Assembly (NCBI RefSeq): GCF_021390595.1
Contig: NZ_JAJEJR010000002.1
Span: forward strand, 806,001-870,000
Length of the DNA stretch: 64,000 nucleotides
Reading direction: 5' to 3'
Source of the DNA: Paraburkholderia sp. HP33-1
GTDB lineage: Bacteria; Pseudomonadota; Gammaproteobacteria; Burkholderiales; Burkholderiaceae
Position numbers and translations under genes: made by a program. Each line of letters opens with the position of its first letter. The stretch's first letter is position 1. Positions 41,783-50,601 of this stretch are shown one piece after another. Below the pieces are notes generated by a model, which had not been told where the DNA came from, did not search any database, and was given only the letters and a program-made list of their open reading frames with translations.

Positions 41783-42865
41783 TCAGGCAAGTTTTGCCGC
41801 GATCGCCTCGCCGACTTCGGTCGTGTTCGCCTTGCCACCGAGGTCGCCGGTGTGCGGACCTTCGATCAGCGTCGCCTCGATCGCTTTCAGGATCGCGTCG
41901 TGCGCGTCGCGCTCCTTGCCGCCCGAATGGCCGAGGAAGTCGAGCATCATCGCGGCCGACCAGATCATCGCGATCGGATTCGCGATGTGTTTGCCCGCGA
42001 TGTCGGGTGCCGAGCCGTGCACCGGCTCGAACAGCGACGGAAACTTGCGGTCCGGATTCAGGTTGCCCGACGGCGCGAGGCCGATCGTGCCCGTGCACGC
42101 GGGGCCCAGATCGGACAGGATGTCGCCGAACAGATTGGTCGCGACGACCACGTCGAAGCGGTCCGGGTTCAGCACGAACCGCGCGCACAGGATGTCGATG
42201 TGCTGCTTGTCCCAGCTGACGTCCGGATACTGCACGGCGATAGCGGCCGCGCATTTGTCCCACCAGGGCATGCTGATCGCGATGCCGTTGCTTTTCGTCG
42301 CGACGGTGATTTTCTTGCGCGCGCGGCGCTGCGCGAGATCGAACGCGAACTTCAGCACACGCTCGCTTCCGTGCCGCGTGAACACCGACTCCTGCAGCAC
42401 GAATTCGCGCTCGGTGCCTTCGAACATCACGCCGCCCACCGACGAATACTCGCCCTCGGTATTCTCGCGCACGATCCAGAAATCGATGTCGCCGGCCTTG
42501 CGTCCCGCGAGCGGCGACGGCACGCCTGCAAACAGCCGTGCGGGCCGCAGATTCACATACTGGTCGAACTCGCGGCGAAACTTCAGCAGCGACCCCCACA
42601 GCGAGATGTGATCGGGCACGGTATCGGGCCAGCCGACCGCGCCGAACAGGATCGCATCGGCCGATTGCAGTTGCGCTTTCCAGTCGTCCGGCATCATCTT
42701 GCCGTGCTTCGCGTAGTAGTCGCAGCTTGCCCACTCGATGTGCTGATACTCGAGCTCGATGCCGAAGCGTTGGGTCGCGACCTCGAGTACGCGCAGCGCT
42801 TCGGGCATCACCTCGGCGCCGATGCCGTCGCCGGGGATGACGGCAATCCGGTATTTCTTCGACAT
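41783..42865 (-). CDS. ttuC: Tartrate dehydrogenase / decarboxylating beta-hydroxyacid dehydrogenase
   Basis: A 360-aa member of the isocitrate/isopropylmalate dehydrogenase family, Mn- and NAD-dependent. Motifs: IPGDGIGAEVMPEALRVL, LRPARLFAGVPSPLAGR, IVRENTEGEYSSVGG, VVATNLFGDILSDLGPA (metal Asp residues) and the NAD loop FEPVHGSAPDIAGKHIANP. IRE-NTEGEY with VGG and the length of 360 are characteristic of tartrate dehydrogenase/D-malate dehydrogenase (TtuC/DmlA). It opens a minus-strand operon divergent from a LysR gene, as ttuC and dmlA commonly are. Confidence 0.85.
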   Translation of the reverse strand: MSKKYRIAVIPGDGIGAEVMPEALRVLEVATQRFGIELEYQHIEWASCDYYAKHGKMMPDDWKAQLQSADAILFGAVGWPDTVPDHISLWGSLLKFRREFDQYVNLRPARLFAGVPSPLAGRKAGDIDFWIVRENTEGEYSSVGGVMFEGTEREFVLQESVFTRHGSERVLKFAFDLAQRRARKKITVATKSNGIAISMPWWDKCAAAIAVQYPDVSWDKQHIDILCARFVLNPDRFDVVVATNLFGDILSDLGPACTGTIGLAPSGNLNPDRKFPSLFEPVHGSAPDIAGKHIANPIAMIWSAAMMLDFLGHSGGKERDAHDAILKAIEATLIEGPHTGDLGGKANTTEVGEAIAAKLA

Positions 42866-42901
42866 TTTGTGCTTCTCCGTTGGGGACTTCTTGACGATTC
42901 G

Positions 42902-42912
42902 ATAACGGTTAT
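42902..42912. promoter_or_regulatory. Palindrome in the LysR/tartrate dehydrogenase divergent promoter
   Basis: ATAAC-G-GTTAT, a perfect 11-bp palindrome in the 137-bp gap between the divergent genes, 37 bases before the dehydrogenase start. It lies in an AT-richer stretch and fits a LysR operator (T-N11-A type) or the core of it. Confidence 0.42.
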
Positions 42913-43002
42913 TTTATTCCCGCTGTTTGAGACTAAAATGGTCGCTTCAGTTAAGCCACTGTGCACGATTCGTGTATAAACCGCGCCGCCAGTCATCAAT
43001 CT

Positions 43003-43935
43003 ATGAGCGTTGACCCATCACCCGATCTCGGCGATTTGCGCGTGTTCTGTGAAGTGGCGCGCAAGGCCAGTTTCAGCGCGGCGGCGGAAGCCTTGTCGGT
43101 GTCCGCGGCGTATGTCAGCAAACGCATCAATGTGCTCGAGACAACGCTCGGTACGCGTTTGCTGCACCGTTCCACGCGGCGGGTGGCGATCACGGAAGCG
43201 GGCGAGCGAGTTTATACGTGGGCGGAAAAGATTCTCGACGACGTCGATCAGCTCGTGGAAGACGTCTCCACCACGCGCCGCATTCCCGCCGGCAAGCTGC
43301 GCATTTCCAGCAGCTTCGGCTTCGGCCGGCGCTTCGTCGCGCCTGCGCTTGCGCGCTTCTCCGAGCGCTATCCGCAGTTGAGCGTGCGGCTCGATCTGTT
43401 CGACCGTCTCGTCGACGTGGGCGGCGAAGGCTTCGACCTGGATGTGCGCATCGGCGACGAGATTGCGCCGCATCTGATCGCGCGGCGGCTCGCGTCGAAT
43501 CATCGCGTGCTGTGTGCGTCGCCAGGCTACCTTGCGAGGCATGGCGCTCCGCGCCAGCTTGCAGAGCTTTCATCGCATGCGTGTCTTGCGATCAAGGAGC
43601 GCGACCATCCGTTCGGTCTATGGCGTTTGACAGTGCGCGGCGAGGTGGTCTCGATCAAGGTCACGGGACCGTTGTCGACCAATCATGGCGAGGCGGCGGT
43701 TCAGTGGGCGCTCGCCGGACGCGGCATCGTGCTGCGGTCGATGTGGGACGTGCGGCCGCTGCTCGAAAGCGGCCAGTTGCAGCAGGTACTGCCCGAGGTC
43801 ACGCAACCGGCGAATCTGTGGGCGGTGTATCCGGCGCGGCTTGCGCAGTCAGCGAAGGTACGGGTTTGCCTGGACTTTCTGAGCGAGGAATTCGCGCAGT
43901 GGAGTCCACCGGCCGACGGAGATGCCGAGCGTTAA
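43003..43935 (+). CDS. LysR-family regulator of the tartrate dehydrogenase operon
   Basis: A 310-aa LysR protein of the DmlR/TtuR-like group. The helix-turn-helix is at about residues 10-68 (LRVFCEVARKASFSAAAEALSVSAAYVSKRINVLETTLGTRLLHRSTRRV), the effector domain from about 95 (PAGKLRISSSFGFGRRFVAPALARF). The AAYVSKRI recognition helix is typical of DmlR relatives, which activate D-malate or tartrate use. ATG 43003 starts the conserved part. Divergent from the dehydrogenase operon, convergent with the Lrp gene 24 bases behind it. Confidence 0.9.
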   Translation: MSVDPSPDLGDLRVFCEVARKASFSAAAEALSVSAAYVSKRINVLETTLGTRLLHRSTRRVAITEAGERVYTWAEKILDDVDQLVEDVSTTRRIPAGKLRISSSFGFGRRFVAPALARFSERYPQLSVRLDLFDRLVDVGGEGFDLDVRIGDEIAPHLIARRLASNHRVLCASPGYLARHGAPRQLAELSSHACLAIKERDHPFGLWRLTVRGEVVSIKVTGPLSTNHGEAAVQWALAGRGIVLRSMWDVRPLLESGQLQQVLPEVTQPANLWAVYPARLAQSAKVRVCLDFLSEEFAQWSPPADGDAER

Positions 43936-43959
43936 TCACGCCACGCGAGCGTTGAAAGC

Positions 43960-44457
43960 CTAATGATGATTCTGCGAGAACAACGTTTCGAGCGGGTAAT
44001 GACTCTTCACGAACGGCGACTTGATGATCACGTAGCTGAAGTACTTCGCGATACCGATATCGCGTTCCAGCAAACCTTCCACGATGCTCTGGTAATGGCT
44101 CACGCTGCGCGTCACGAACTTCAGCAGATAGTCATAGCCGCCGCTCGCCAGATGGCACTCGACGATCTCGTCGATGTCGCGAATCGCGTTCACGAACTTG
44201 ATGAAGTCTTCCCGCCGATGGTCGGCGAGCGTGACTTCGGTGAAGACGATCTGCACGTCGCCGAGCTTTTCGAGCTGGATCTGCGCACCATAGCCGATGA
44301 TGTAGCCGGCTTTCTCCAGACGCTTGACCCGGATCAGGCAAGGACTGGGCGACAGCCCGACCGCGTCGGCAAGCTCGACGTTGGTTATACGGCCTTTCTT
44401 CTGCAACTGGGAAAGTATGCGCAGGTCAATCCGGTCTAGCTTACAGTCGCTGCTCAT
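43960..44457 (-). CDS. Lrp/AsnC-family regulator
   Basis: A 165-aa feast/famine regulator: winged HTH at about residues 8-60 (DRIDLRILSQLQKKGRITNVELADAVGLSPSPCLIRVKRLEKAGYI) and a RAM effector domain (about 75-150) with VECHLASGGYDYLLKFV. It lies 45 bases behind the class III aminotransferase on the same strand and probably senses an amino acid made or used by it. Its relation to DoeX of ectoine degradation is possible from context only. Confidence 0.93.
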   Translation of the reverse strand: MSSDCKLDRIDLRILSQLQKKGRITNVELADAVGLSPSPCLIRVKRLEKAGYIIGYGAQIQLEKLGDVQIVFTEVTLADHRREDFIKFVNAIRDIDEIVECHLASGGYDYLLKFVTRSVSHYQSIVEGLLERDIGIAKYFSYVIIKSPFVKSHYPLETLFSQNHH

Positions 44458-44502
44458 CGTAACGTTGTCGCTCCCGCGATGGATCCAGGATGACCCTCCA
44501 CT

Positions 44503-45900
44503 CTAGCATGCAGCCGCATGAGTTTTGACCTTCAACGCGGCGCGTACGTCGGCTTGTGCGAGAACGTCATCGAGGGTCTTTTCGAGCCTTTCGAACATCA
44601 GATCGAACTCGGCTTCGGTGTACGAGAGCGCCGGTGCGAAACCGAGAATGTTGTCGCCGAAGGCGCGGAAAACCAGGCGGTTTTCATACGCGGCGGCGGC
44701 GATCCGTTCGGACAGTTTCAACGCCGGATCGAAGCGCGCTTTGCTGTCCTTGTCGGCGACGAGTTCTAGTGCGCCGAGCAGGCCGCGGTAGCGCGAGTCG
44801 CCTACCAACGGATGCGCGAGCAGCGCGTCGAGCCCGCGCGCGAAACGCGGCGCGCGTGCCACGCCGTTCGCGAGCAGCCCGCCTTCGTGATACAGGCGCA
44901 GCACCTCGAGGCCGATGGCCGCGCTCACCGGATGCGCCGAATACGTATGGCCATGGCCGACGACCGCTTCGGCGTCGCCGTCCGCAATGCCCTGGTAGAT
45001 TTCGTCCGACATCAGCACGGCGCCCATCGGCGCATAGCCGGCGGTCAGGCCCTTGGCCACCGTCATGAGATCGGGTTCGACGTTTTCGCCCTCGCAGGCG
45101 AACAGCGGACCCGTGCGGCCGAATCCGGTGATGACCTCATCGGCGACGAACAGAACGCCCAGCTTACGGCAGCTTTCACGCATCGCCTTGAGCCAGCCAA
45201 CTGGCGGCACGATTACTCCGCCCGAACCCTGGATCGGCTCGCAGAAGAATGCGGCGACGTTGTCGGCGCCGAGCTCGGCCACCTTCGCTTCGAGCGCGCC
45301 CACCGAGGCGGCGATCAGCGCGGCATCGTCGGCGAAATCGTTGCGGTACGCGTAGGGCGACGGCAGATGATGCTGGTTCGGCAGCGGCAGATCGAAATTG
45401 CGGTGAAACGCGGGCAGGGCAGTGAGCCCGGCGCCCATGGTCGACGAGCCGTGATAGCCGCGTTGCAGTGCGATGACGTGCTTTTTCGACGGACGGCCCG
45501 TCGCGTTGAAGTAATGCGTGATGAAACGCAGCGCCGAATCCACCGCATCGGAACCGCCAAGCGTGAAGTACACATGTTGCAGCGAAGCAGGCGACAGCTC
45601 GATCAGCTTTTGTGCAAGTTCGATTGCCGGCTCGGAGCCGAAATGGAAATAGCCGGTCGCGTAGGGCAGCTTCTGCATCTGCGCGGTGGCTGCGTCGACA
45701 ATGCTCTGCTGGCCGTAGCCCACGTTCACACACCATAGTCCGGAGAACGCGTCGAGCAGTTCGTTGCCGGCCGCGTCGCGCAGAAACGCGCCACTGGCGG
45801 ATTCGAGCACGGTGACGCCGTGCGCTTCGTGCGTGCGGTAGTTGATGACCGGGTGAATCAGATGCTTGCGGTCGGCTTCGATGAGCGATTGAATCGGCAT
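44503..45900 (-). CDS. Class III omega-aminotransferase
   Basis: A 465-aa PLP transaminase of the SpuC/omega-amino-acid:pyruvate type. Key elements: WCVNVGYGQQSI and YFHFGSEPAIELAQKL in the N-terminal part, QRGYHGSSTMGAGLT, the cofactor Asp in LFVADEVITGFGRTG, and the PLP lysine in VAKGLTAGYAPMGAVL. Likely donors are diamines or omega-amino acids such as putrescine, beta-alanine or 2,4-diaminobutyrate, with pyruvate as acceptor. The dehydrogenase-like enzymes at 38975 and 48166 could oxidise the aldehyde product. Confidence 0.88.
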   Translation of the reverse strand: MPIQSLIEADRKHLIHPVINYRTHEAHGVTVLESASGAFLRDAAGNELLDAFSGLWCVNVGYGQQSIVDAATAQMQKLPYATGYFHFGSEPAIELAQKLIELSPASLQHVYFTLGGSDAVDSALRFITHYFNATGRPSKKHVIALQRGYHGSSTMGAGLTALPAFHRNFDLPLPNQHHLPSPYAYRNDFADDAALIAASVGALEAKVAELGADNVAAFFCEPIQGSGGVIVPPVGWLKAMRESCRKLGVLFVADEVITGFGRTGPLFACEGENVEPDLMTVAKGLTAGYAPMGAVLMSDEIYQGIADGDAEAVVGHGHTYSAHPVSAAIGLEVLRLYHEGGLLANGVARAPRFARGLDALLAHPLVGDSRYRGLLGALELVADKDSKARFDPALKLSERIAAAAYENRLVFRAFGDNILGFAPALSYTEAEFDLMFERLEKTLDDVLAQADVRAALKVKTHAAAC

Positions 45901-46020
45901 GATGGTTTCTCGTCGCGGGAAGGGGCTGTTGACCGTTCCATACTACTGAGCAACGACGATCGCTTGCTCACCTAAACAATTGCCTGAAAAGCGCGCGCGA
46001 CGCGTTTTGATGCAGGGCCT

Positions 46021-46040
46021 CAGCATTTTCTGCTGCGAAC
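46021..46040. repeat. 20-bp repeat, copy 2
   Basis: Exact copy of the 20-mer at 40626-40645. It lies in the 182-bp gap between the aminotransferase and the GhrA-like gene, about 120 bases upstream of the aminotransferase start codon. Confidence 0.5.
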
Positions 46041-46082
46041 GCTGAAAATCCGCGCCGCGCGGCCATTCGTTCGGCTGTGCGC

Positions 46083-47009
46083 TCAATAGCCCGCAGTGCG
46101 GTCAATCTGTCCCAGCATCGGCAAGCCTTCGCGATGACGGCGCAGATTCTCCAGCACCACCTCGACCGCGGTTTCCGGCCGCGTCGCGCTGGCGATATGC
46201 GGCGTGATGCGCACGCGCGGATGCGTCCACAGTGCATGGCCGGCGGGCAGCGGCTCGGGGTCGGTGACGTCGAGAATGGCGTTGTGCAGCTGGCCGCTTT
46301 CGAGTGCCGCCAGCAGGTCCTGCTGGTTCAGATGTGGTCCACGACCCGTTTGAATCAGCGACGCGCCACGCGGCAGCTTCGCGAACAACTCTGCGTCGAG
46401 CAGCCCGCGCGTGGCGGCTGTGAGCGGCAACAGGCAGATCAGGACATCGGTGCGCGCGAGAAACGCATCCAGCTCGCTTTCGCCCGCATAACAGTCCACG
46501 CCTCCGATCTCGCGAGCCGAACGGCTCCACCCTGCGCAGGCGAAGCCGAACAGGTGCAGCCTTTTCAGCACGGCCGTGCCCAGTACGCCGAGCCCGAGCA
46601 CGCCCAGACGGCACTCGCTGGCCGGCTTGAGCGGCAACTCGCGCCAAACCTGCTGCTGTTGCTGAAGGGCATAGTCGAACAGGTCGCGATGAATCGTCAG
46701 CACGGCCTGCGTGACATATTCGACCATGCCGTCGACGATCCCCGGTTCGATCATGCGCACGACTGGCACATGCTCCGGCACGCCCGACAGATCGAACTGA
46801 TCGATGCCGGCGCCTACCGAGAACACGACTTCCAGATTGGGGAGGAGGCGCGTGGGATCTTCAGGCGGCTGCCAGGCTGCTAGATAGCGGATCGCGGCCG
46901 GGTCGCCGAGATCGGGCCAGATGTGGAACGGCAGATCCGGCGCCTTCCGTGCGAAGAGTTTGGCCCACTGGGCGCCGCGCGTTGGGTCGGCTTTATAGAG
47001 GAAGGCCAT
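46083..47009 (-). CDS. Glyoxylate/hydroxypyruvate reductase A-like 2-hydroxyacid dehydrogenase
   Basis: A 308-aa D-2-hydroxyacid dehydrogenase of the GhrA type. NAD(P) motif GVLGLGVLG near residue 140; catalytic Arg in LIQTGRGPHLNQ, Glu in VTDPEPLPAGH and His in ITPHIAS. ATG 47009 (MAFLYKAD) begins five bases after the GNAT stop; an in-frame extension into the GNAT gene is not conserved. Probably reduces a 2-keto acid released by the pathway. Confidence 0.88.
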   Translation of the reverse strand: MAFLYKADPTRGAQWAKLFARKAPDLPFHIWPDLGDPAAIRYLAAWQPPEDPTRLLPNLEVVFSVGAGIDQFDLSGVPEHVPVVRMIEPGIVDGMVEYVTQAVLTIHRDLFDYALQQQQQVWRELPLKPASECRLGVLGLGVLGTAVLKRLHLFGFACAGWSRSAREIGGVDCYAGESELDAFLARTDVLICLLPLTAATRGLLDAELFAKLPRGASLIQTGRGPHLNQQDLLAALESGQLHNAILDVTDPEPLPAGHALWTHPRVRITPHIASATRPETAVEVVLENLRRHREGLPMLGQIDRTAGY

Positions 47010-47014
47010 GATGA

Positions 47015-47887
47015 TCAGCAGATTGCCTGGTTGATGATGCCGTATTGCAGGTAATGCCCATGCGGTCCACCGCTCGCGGGCTCGCCGGAGGGAACGGGGC
47101 GAACCATTTTGACGACCGTGTCCACGCGCGGCAATCCCAACTGCTCCAGCCACTCCGTGAGACCGCTTTCGCCCGGTGTGTCGATCCGCACGAATACGCC
47201 TTCGTTCAGCGCCAGCCAGTGGCTGATGAGCGCCTTGGCGCGACTCGAGTCTTCCGACGCGGGCGCGACTACCGGACCGATCGCAAAGCCACGTCCGAAG
47301 CGGCGAAACAGCGCAAAGCCGATCAGTTCGCCGTCGCGGTCCAGCGCGATGCCGTCGGCGGTGCCCAGCAGCGCGGGCAGCACTTCGCCTCGGTCCAGAC
47401 CGCTCGCCCGCGAGGCCAGTTCAATGAGGCGCGCGGTATCGCTCGAACCGAGCGGGCGCAAACGCTCGCCCGGCGGCAGCGACACGAGCGGCGGCTGGAA
47501 CGCCGCGCCCTGATGCTGGTCGAGCGTGCCGGCCGCGCGAAAGCCGAGCTTTTCGTACAGCGGCTGGCCCGCGGTCGTGGCGTGCAGGAAGGTGACGCGG
47601 CCGCCCAGTTCTTCCAGCACGAGATCCATCAACTTTCTGCCAATGCCGCGCCCCTGGTGCGCCGGCGACACGATCACCATGCCGAGCGATGCGCGCTCGG
47701 CGCCGTATTTCCAGCACAGGGCCGTGCCGATCACGCCGCTCGTGTCTTCCGCGACGAAACCGCCGCCCAGAAGCGCGACGAATCTCCAGTCGTCCGCGCG
47801 ATGCGGCCATTTCAGTTCGACCGTCAACGCGTGCGCGGCGGCAATGTCGTCGAGGGTGAAGCGTCTGTAGGTAATCGAATCGGACAC
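47015..47887 (-). CDS. Tandem GNAT N-acetyltransferase
   Basis: A 290-aa protein: a complete GNAT domain at about residues 5-135 with the acetyl-CoA loop VSPAHQGRGIGRKLM, and a second divergent acetyltransferase domain (about 140-285, Acetyltransf_18-like; GFALFRRFGRGFAIGPVVA). Likely acetylates a small amine or amino acid. It is the first gene of the GNAT-ghrA unit and is divergent from the aldehyde dehydrogenase gene. Confidence 0.85.
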   Translation of the reverse strand: MSDSITYRRFTLDDIAAAHALTVELKWPHRADDWRFVALLGGGFVAEDTSGVIGTALCWKYGAERASLGMVIVSPAHQGRGIGRKLMDLVLEELGGRVTFLHATTAGQPLYEKLGFRAAGTLDQHQGAAFQPPLVSLPPGERLRPLGSSDTARLIELASRASGLDRGEVLPALLGTADGIALDRDGELIGFALFRRFGRGFAIGPVVAPASEDSSRAKALISHWLALNEGVFVRIDTPGESGLTEWLEQLGLPRVDTVVKMVRPVPSGEPASGGPHGHYLQYGIINQAIC

Positions 47888-47986
47888 GCCGTGCTCCCTG
47901 ATTGACCGAAGGCTTACACCGTCACTTTGTCATCCGGTGCATGGTGTGACTAGGACGATCCTTTTATCGCGTGCCCCGGAAAGGGC

Positions 47987-48005
47987 TGCATCGAAATTCG
48001 ATGCA
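47987..48005. promoter_or_regulatory. 19-bp perfect palindrome in the GNAT/aldehyde dehydrogenase promoter
   Basis: TGCATCGAAATTCGATGCA lies in the 278-bp gap between two divergent genes, 100 bases from the GNAT start and 161 bases from the aldehyde dehydrogenase start. Length and perfection suggest the operator of a dimeric regulator such as the Lrp or AraC protein nearby. Confidence 0.5.
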
Positions 48006-48165
48006 AAACGCCAGGTCTGGGCGCGCATTACAGGTGAATTCTGCTGCGTGGCGATTTTTGTCAGCGACATATGCCAGGCCCGCGGCTCTACGATTTTGTC
48101 ATGGCAGCGGCGTCCTCTAAATGCGCCGCACGGACTACCAGCCAGTCACACAGGAAACCTTTCTC

Positions 48166-49644
48166 ATGGACAGCTTCAATCCGGACGACGTCGCGATTCG
48201 CAGCGGCCATTACATCGGCGGTGAATATGTGCAGGAGGGCGAGCGCCGGATCGAGGTGGCGCGGCCGTCGGACGGCGTGGTGTATGCGTCCGTGCCGCTC
48301 GCCGATGCCGCCATAGTGGACCGCGCGGTCGAGAACGCCTGGCAGGCTTTCAAACACAGTGGCTGGGCGCGCATGGCGCCGCGTGAGCGCGCGAAGACTC
48401 TGCGCCGTTTTGCCGAGCTGGTCGAAGCTGACGCGCCGACGCTCGGCCGGCTGGAAGCGCTCGGTTCGACGCGTCCGATTGCCCAGGCGATCGGCTGGGA
48501 CGTGCCGTTCACCGCCGAAGGCATTCGTTTTTACGCCGAGTTCGCCGACAAGCTCGGCGGCGATGTGGCGGCCACCGATCACGATCATCTCGGCATGACG
48601 ATCGCCGAGCCCTACGGCGTGATCGGCGCGATCGCGCCATGGAATTTCCCGCTGGTCATGGCCTCGTGGAAGATCGCCCCGGCGCTGGCGGCGGGCAACG
48701 CGGTGGTGCTCAAGCCGTCGGAGATGACGCCGTTCTCGGTCTTGCGGCTCGCCGAACTGGCCGTGCGGGCGGGCGTGCCCGCGGGCATCTTCAACGTGCT
48801 CCAGGGCGATGGCAGAGTGACCGGCGACGAGCTGGTGCGTCATCCGAAGATCAGCAAGGTCACGTTCACGGGCTCCACGCGGACCGGCGCGTCGATCATG
48901 GCCGCGTGCGCAAACAGCGGCACCAAGCCGGTCACGCTCGAACTGGGGGGCAAAAGCCCGCAAATCGTATTCGCCGACGCGCCGCGTCTGGACGACGTCG
49001 CGCGCCGCATTGCCGGTGCGATCACGGGCAACGCGGGGCAGGTGTGCGTGGCGGGCTCCCGTCTGCTGGTCGAGCGAAGCCTCGCCGAGCCGCTCGCCGA
49101 GCGCATCGGCAAGATCTTCGCCGAGTTGAGACCCGGCGCGACGTGGACGGCCGGTACCACGCTTTCGCCGATCATCTCGGCGCCGCAGGCGGCGCGCATC
49201 GAAAACATCGTGGCCCGCACGCTGGACGCCGGCGCGACGCTGCGCTACGGCGGTATCAGGGCCGACGGCGGCGCTGACGGCGCGTTTTATACCCCGACCT
49301 TGCTGACGGACGTCACGGCCCACTCCGAAGCGGTGCGTGAAGAAGTCTTCGGTCCCGTGCTGACGCTGCAAACCTTCGATACCGAAGAAGAAGCGCTCGC
49401 GCTAGCGCAGCACCCCGAGTACGGCCTCGCGGCTGGTGTGCATACCGCCGACCTCGGCAGGGCGCTGCGTTTCGTGCGGGGGCTCGAAGCGGGCACGGTG
49501 TGGGTCAACCGCTATGGCCGCACCTCGGACTTCATGATTCCCACGGGCGGCTACAAGCGCTCCGGCATCGGCAAGGACCTGGGCCGCCAGGCCTACGAGG
49601 CGAACCTGCGCTTCAAAAGCGTGTTGATCGACCTGCGCGCCTGA
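48166..49644 (+). CDS. NAD-dependent aldehyde dehydrogenase
   Basis: A 492-aa aldehyde dehydrogenase. Catalytic Glu in VTLELGGKSPQIVF and Cys in NAGQVCVAGSRLLV; PWNFPLVMASWKIAPALAAGN and FTGSTRTG bind NAD. ATG 48166 has AGGAAA eight bases upstream. It resembles gamma-aminobutyraldehyde/PuuC-like enzymes, which would fit the amine oxidase and transaminase neighbours. First gene of the plus-strand run to 60686. Confidence 0.9.
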   Translation: MDSFNPDDVAIRSGHYIGGEYVQEGERRIEVARPSDGVVYASVPLADAAIVDRAVENAWQAFKHSGWARMAPRERAKTLRRFAELVEADAPTLGRLEALGSTRPIAQAIGWDVPFTAEGIRFYAEFADKLGGDVAATDHDHLGMTIAEPYGVIGAIAPWNFPLVMASWKIAPALAAGNAVVLKPSEMTPFSVLRLAELAVRAGVPAGIFNVLQGDGRVTGDELVRHPKISKVTFTGSTRTGASIMAACANSGTKPVTLELGGKSPQIVFADAPRLDDVARRIAGAITGNAGQVCVAGSRLLVERSLAEPLAERIGKIFAELRPGATWTAGTTLSPIISAPQAARIENIVARTLDAGATLRYGGIRADGGADGAFYTPTLLTDVTAHSEAVREEVFGPVLTLQTFDTEEEALALAQHPEYGLAAGVHTADLGRALRFVRGLEAGTVWVNRYGRTSDFMIPTGGYKRSGIGKDLGRQAYEANLRFKSVLIDLRA

Positions 49645-49865
49645 CTGCATACCGCCCGCAAATCCAGAGCAGACAAGGCTTTCAGTCCGATCGCCGCATT
49701 CTGTGCTGTCAACCGCCTCAAAAACGCATGGTTTGTGTCACCAGCAGCGCCGTAATCAGGAACATCTTTGTTTTTGCGCTGATTAAATCTTTTACAGGAA
49801 TGAGCTTATCCAGTTTTCGCCAATGAACTCCGACTGCGAGTTCACCACCACGATAGGACTGCACC

Positions 49866-50534
49866 ATGATCGAATTCGAACCGAAATACATCACCTTCGA
49901 TTGCTACGGCACGCTGATCAAGTTTCGCATGGGCGACATGACACGCGAACAGTACGGCCACCTGTTGAACGGAGAGGATCTCGAGAAGCTCGTTGCGTTT
50001 TACGCGGGCTATCGCCGCGACGAAGTGCTCGGCGCATGGAAGCCGTATCGCGACGTGGTGGTCAACGCGCTGCGCCGCGCCTGCAAGCGTATGAACGTCG
50101 AGTTCAACGAGGCGGGCGCCCAGAGCATCTATGAAGCGGTGCCGACCTGGGGGCCGCATCCGGACGTGCCGGAAGGTCTGTCGCGCCTCGCGAAGAAGTA
50201 CAAGCTGGTGATTCTGTCGAATGCATCGAACGACCAGATCCAGCGCAACGTCGACAAGCTCGGCGCACCGTTCCATGCGGTTTTCACCGCCCAGCAGGCG
50301 CAGTCGTACAAGCCGCGCATGCAAGGCTTCGAATACATGTTCGACCAGTTGAACTGCAATCCGGAAGACGTGCTGCACGTTTCGTCGAGCCTGCGTTACG
50401 ACCTGATGACCGCGCACGACATGGGCATCAAGCACAAGGCTTTCGTCAACCGGGGCCACGAACCATCCACTCCGTATTACCAGTACCACGAGGTCGACGA
50501 CATTCCGCATCTGGCTTCGGAACTCGGTCTGTAA
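49866..50534 (+). CDS. Haloacid dehalogenase-type HAD hydrolase
   Basis: A 222-aa HAD-superfamily protein of the type II haloacid dehalogenase group: nucleophile Asp in ITFDCYGTLIKF, LSNASNDQI (motif II), Lys in AQSYKPRMQGF, and HVSSSLRYDLMTAHDMG (motif IV). Such genes often accompany amino-acid or opine clusters, where they probably hydrolyse a phosphate or act as repair enzymes instead of true dehalogenases. The 221 bases before it hold no gene; TAATCAG...CTGATTA (49753-49785) is a 7-bp inverted repeat in that gap. Confidence 0.87.
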   Translation: MIEFEPKYITFDCYGTLIKFRMGDMTREQYGHLLNGEDLEKLVAFYAGYRRDEVLGAWKPYRDVVVNALRRACKRMNVEFNEAGAQSIYEAVPTWGPHPDVPEGLSRLAKKYKLVILSNASNDQIQRNVDKLGAPFHAVFTAQQAQSYKPRMQGFEYMFDQLNCNPEDVLHVSSSLRYDLMTAHDMGIKHKAFVNRGHEPSTPYYQYHEVDDIPHLASELGL

Positions 50535-50601
50535 GCGCCGGCTTTTTCACGCGCCGAAGATTGCCCGCCGCCTCGCTCATTGCTAATCAAGGACTGACCG
50601 G

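Noticed and set aside
45968..46082. Small minus-strand gene ending at about 45973 (MAARRGFSAFAAENAEAL...)
   Set aside because: 32 codons, no ribosome site, low complexity, and it overlaps the 20-bp repeat; not supportable.
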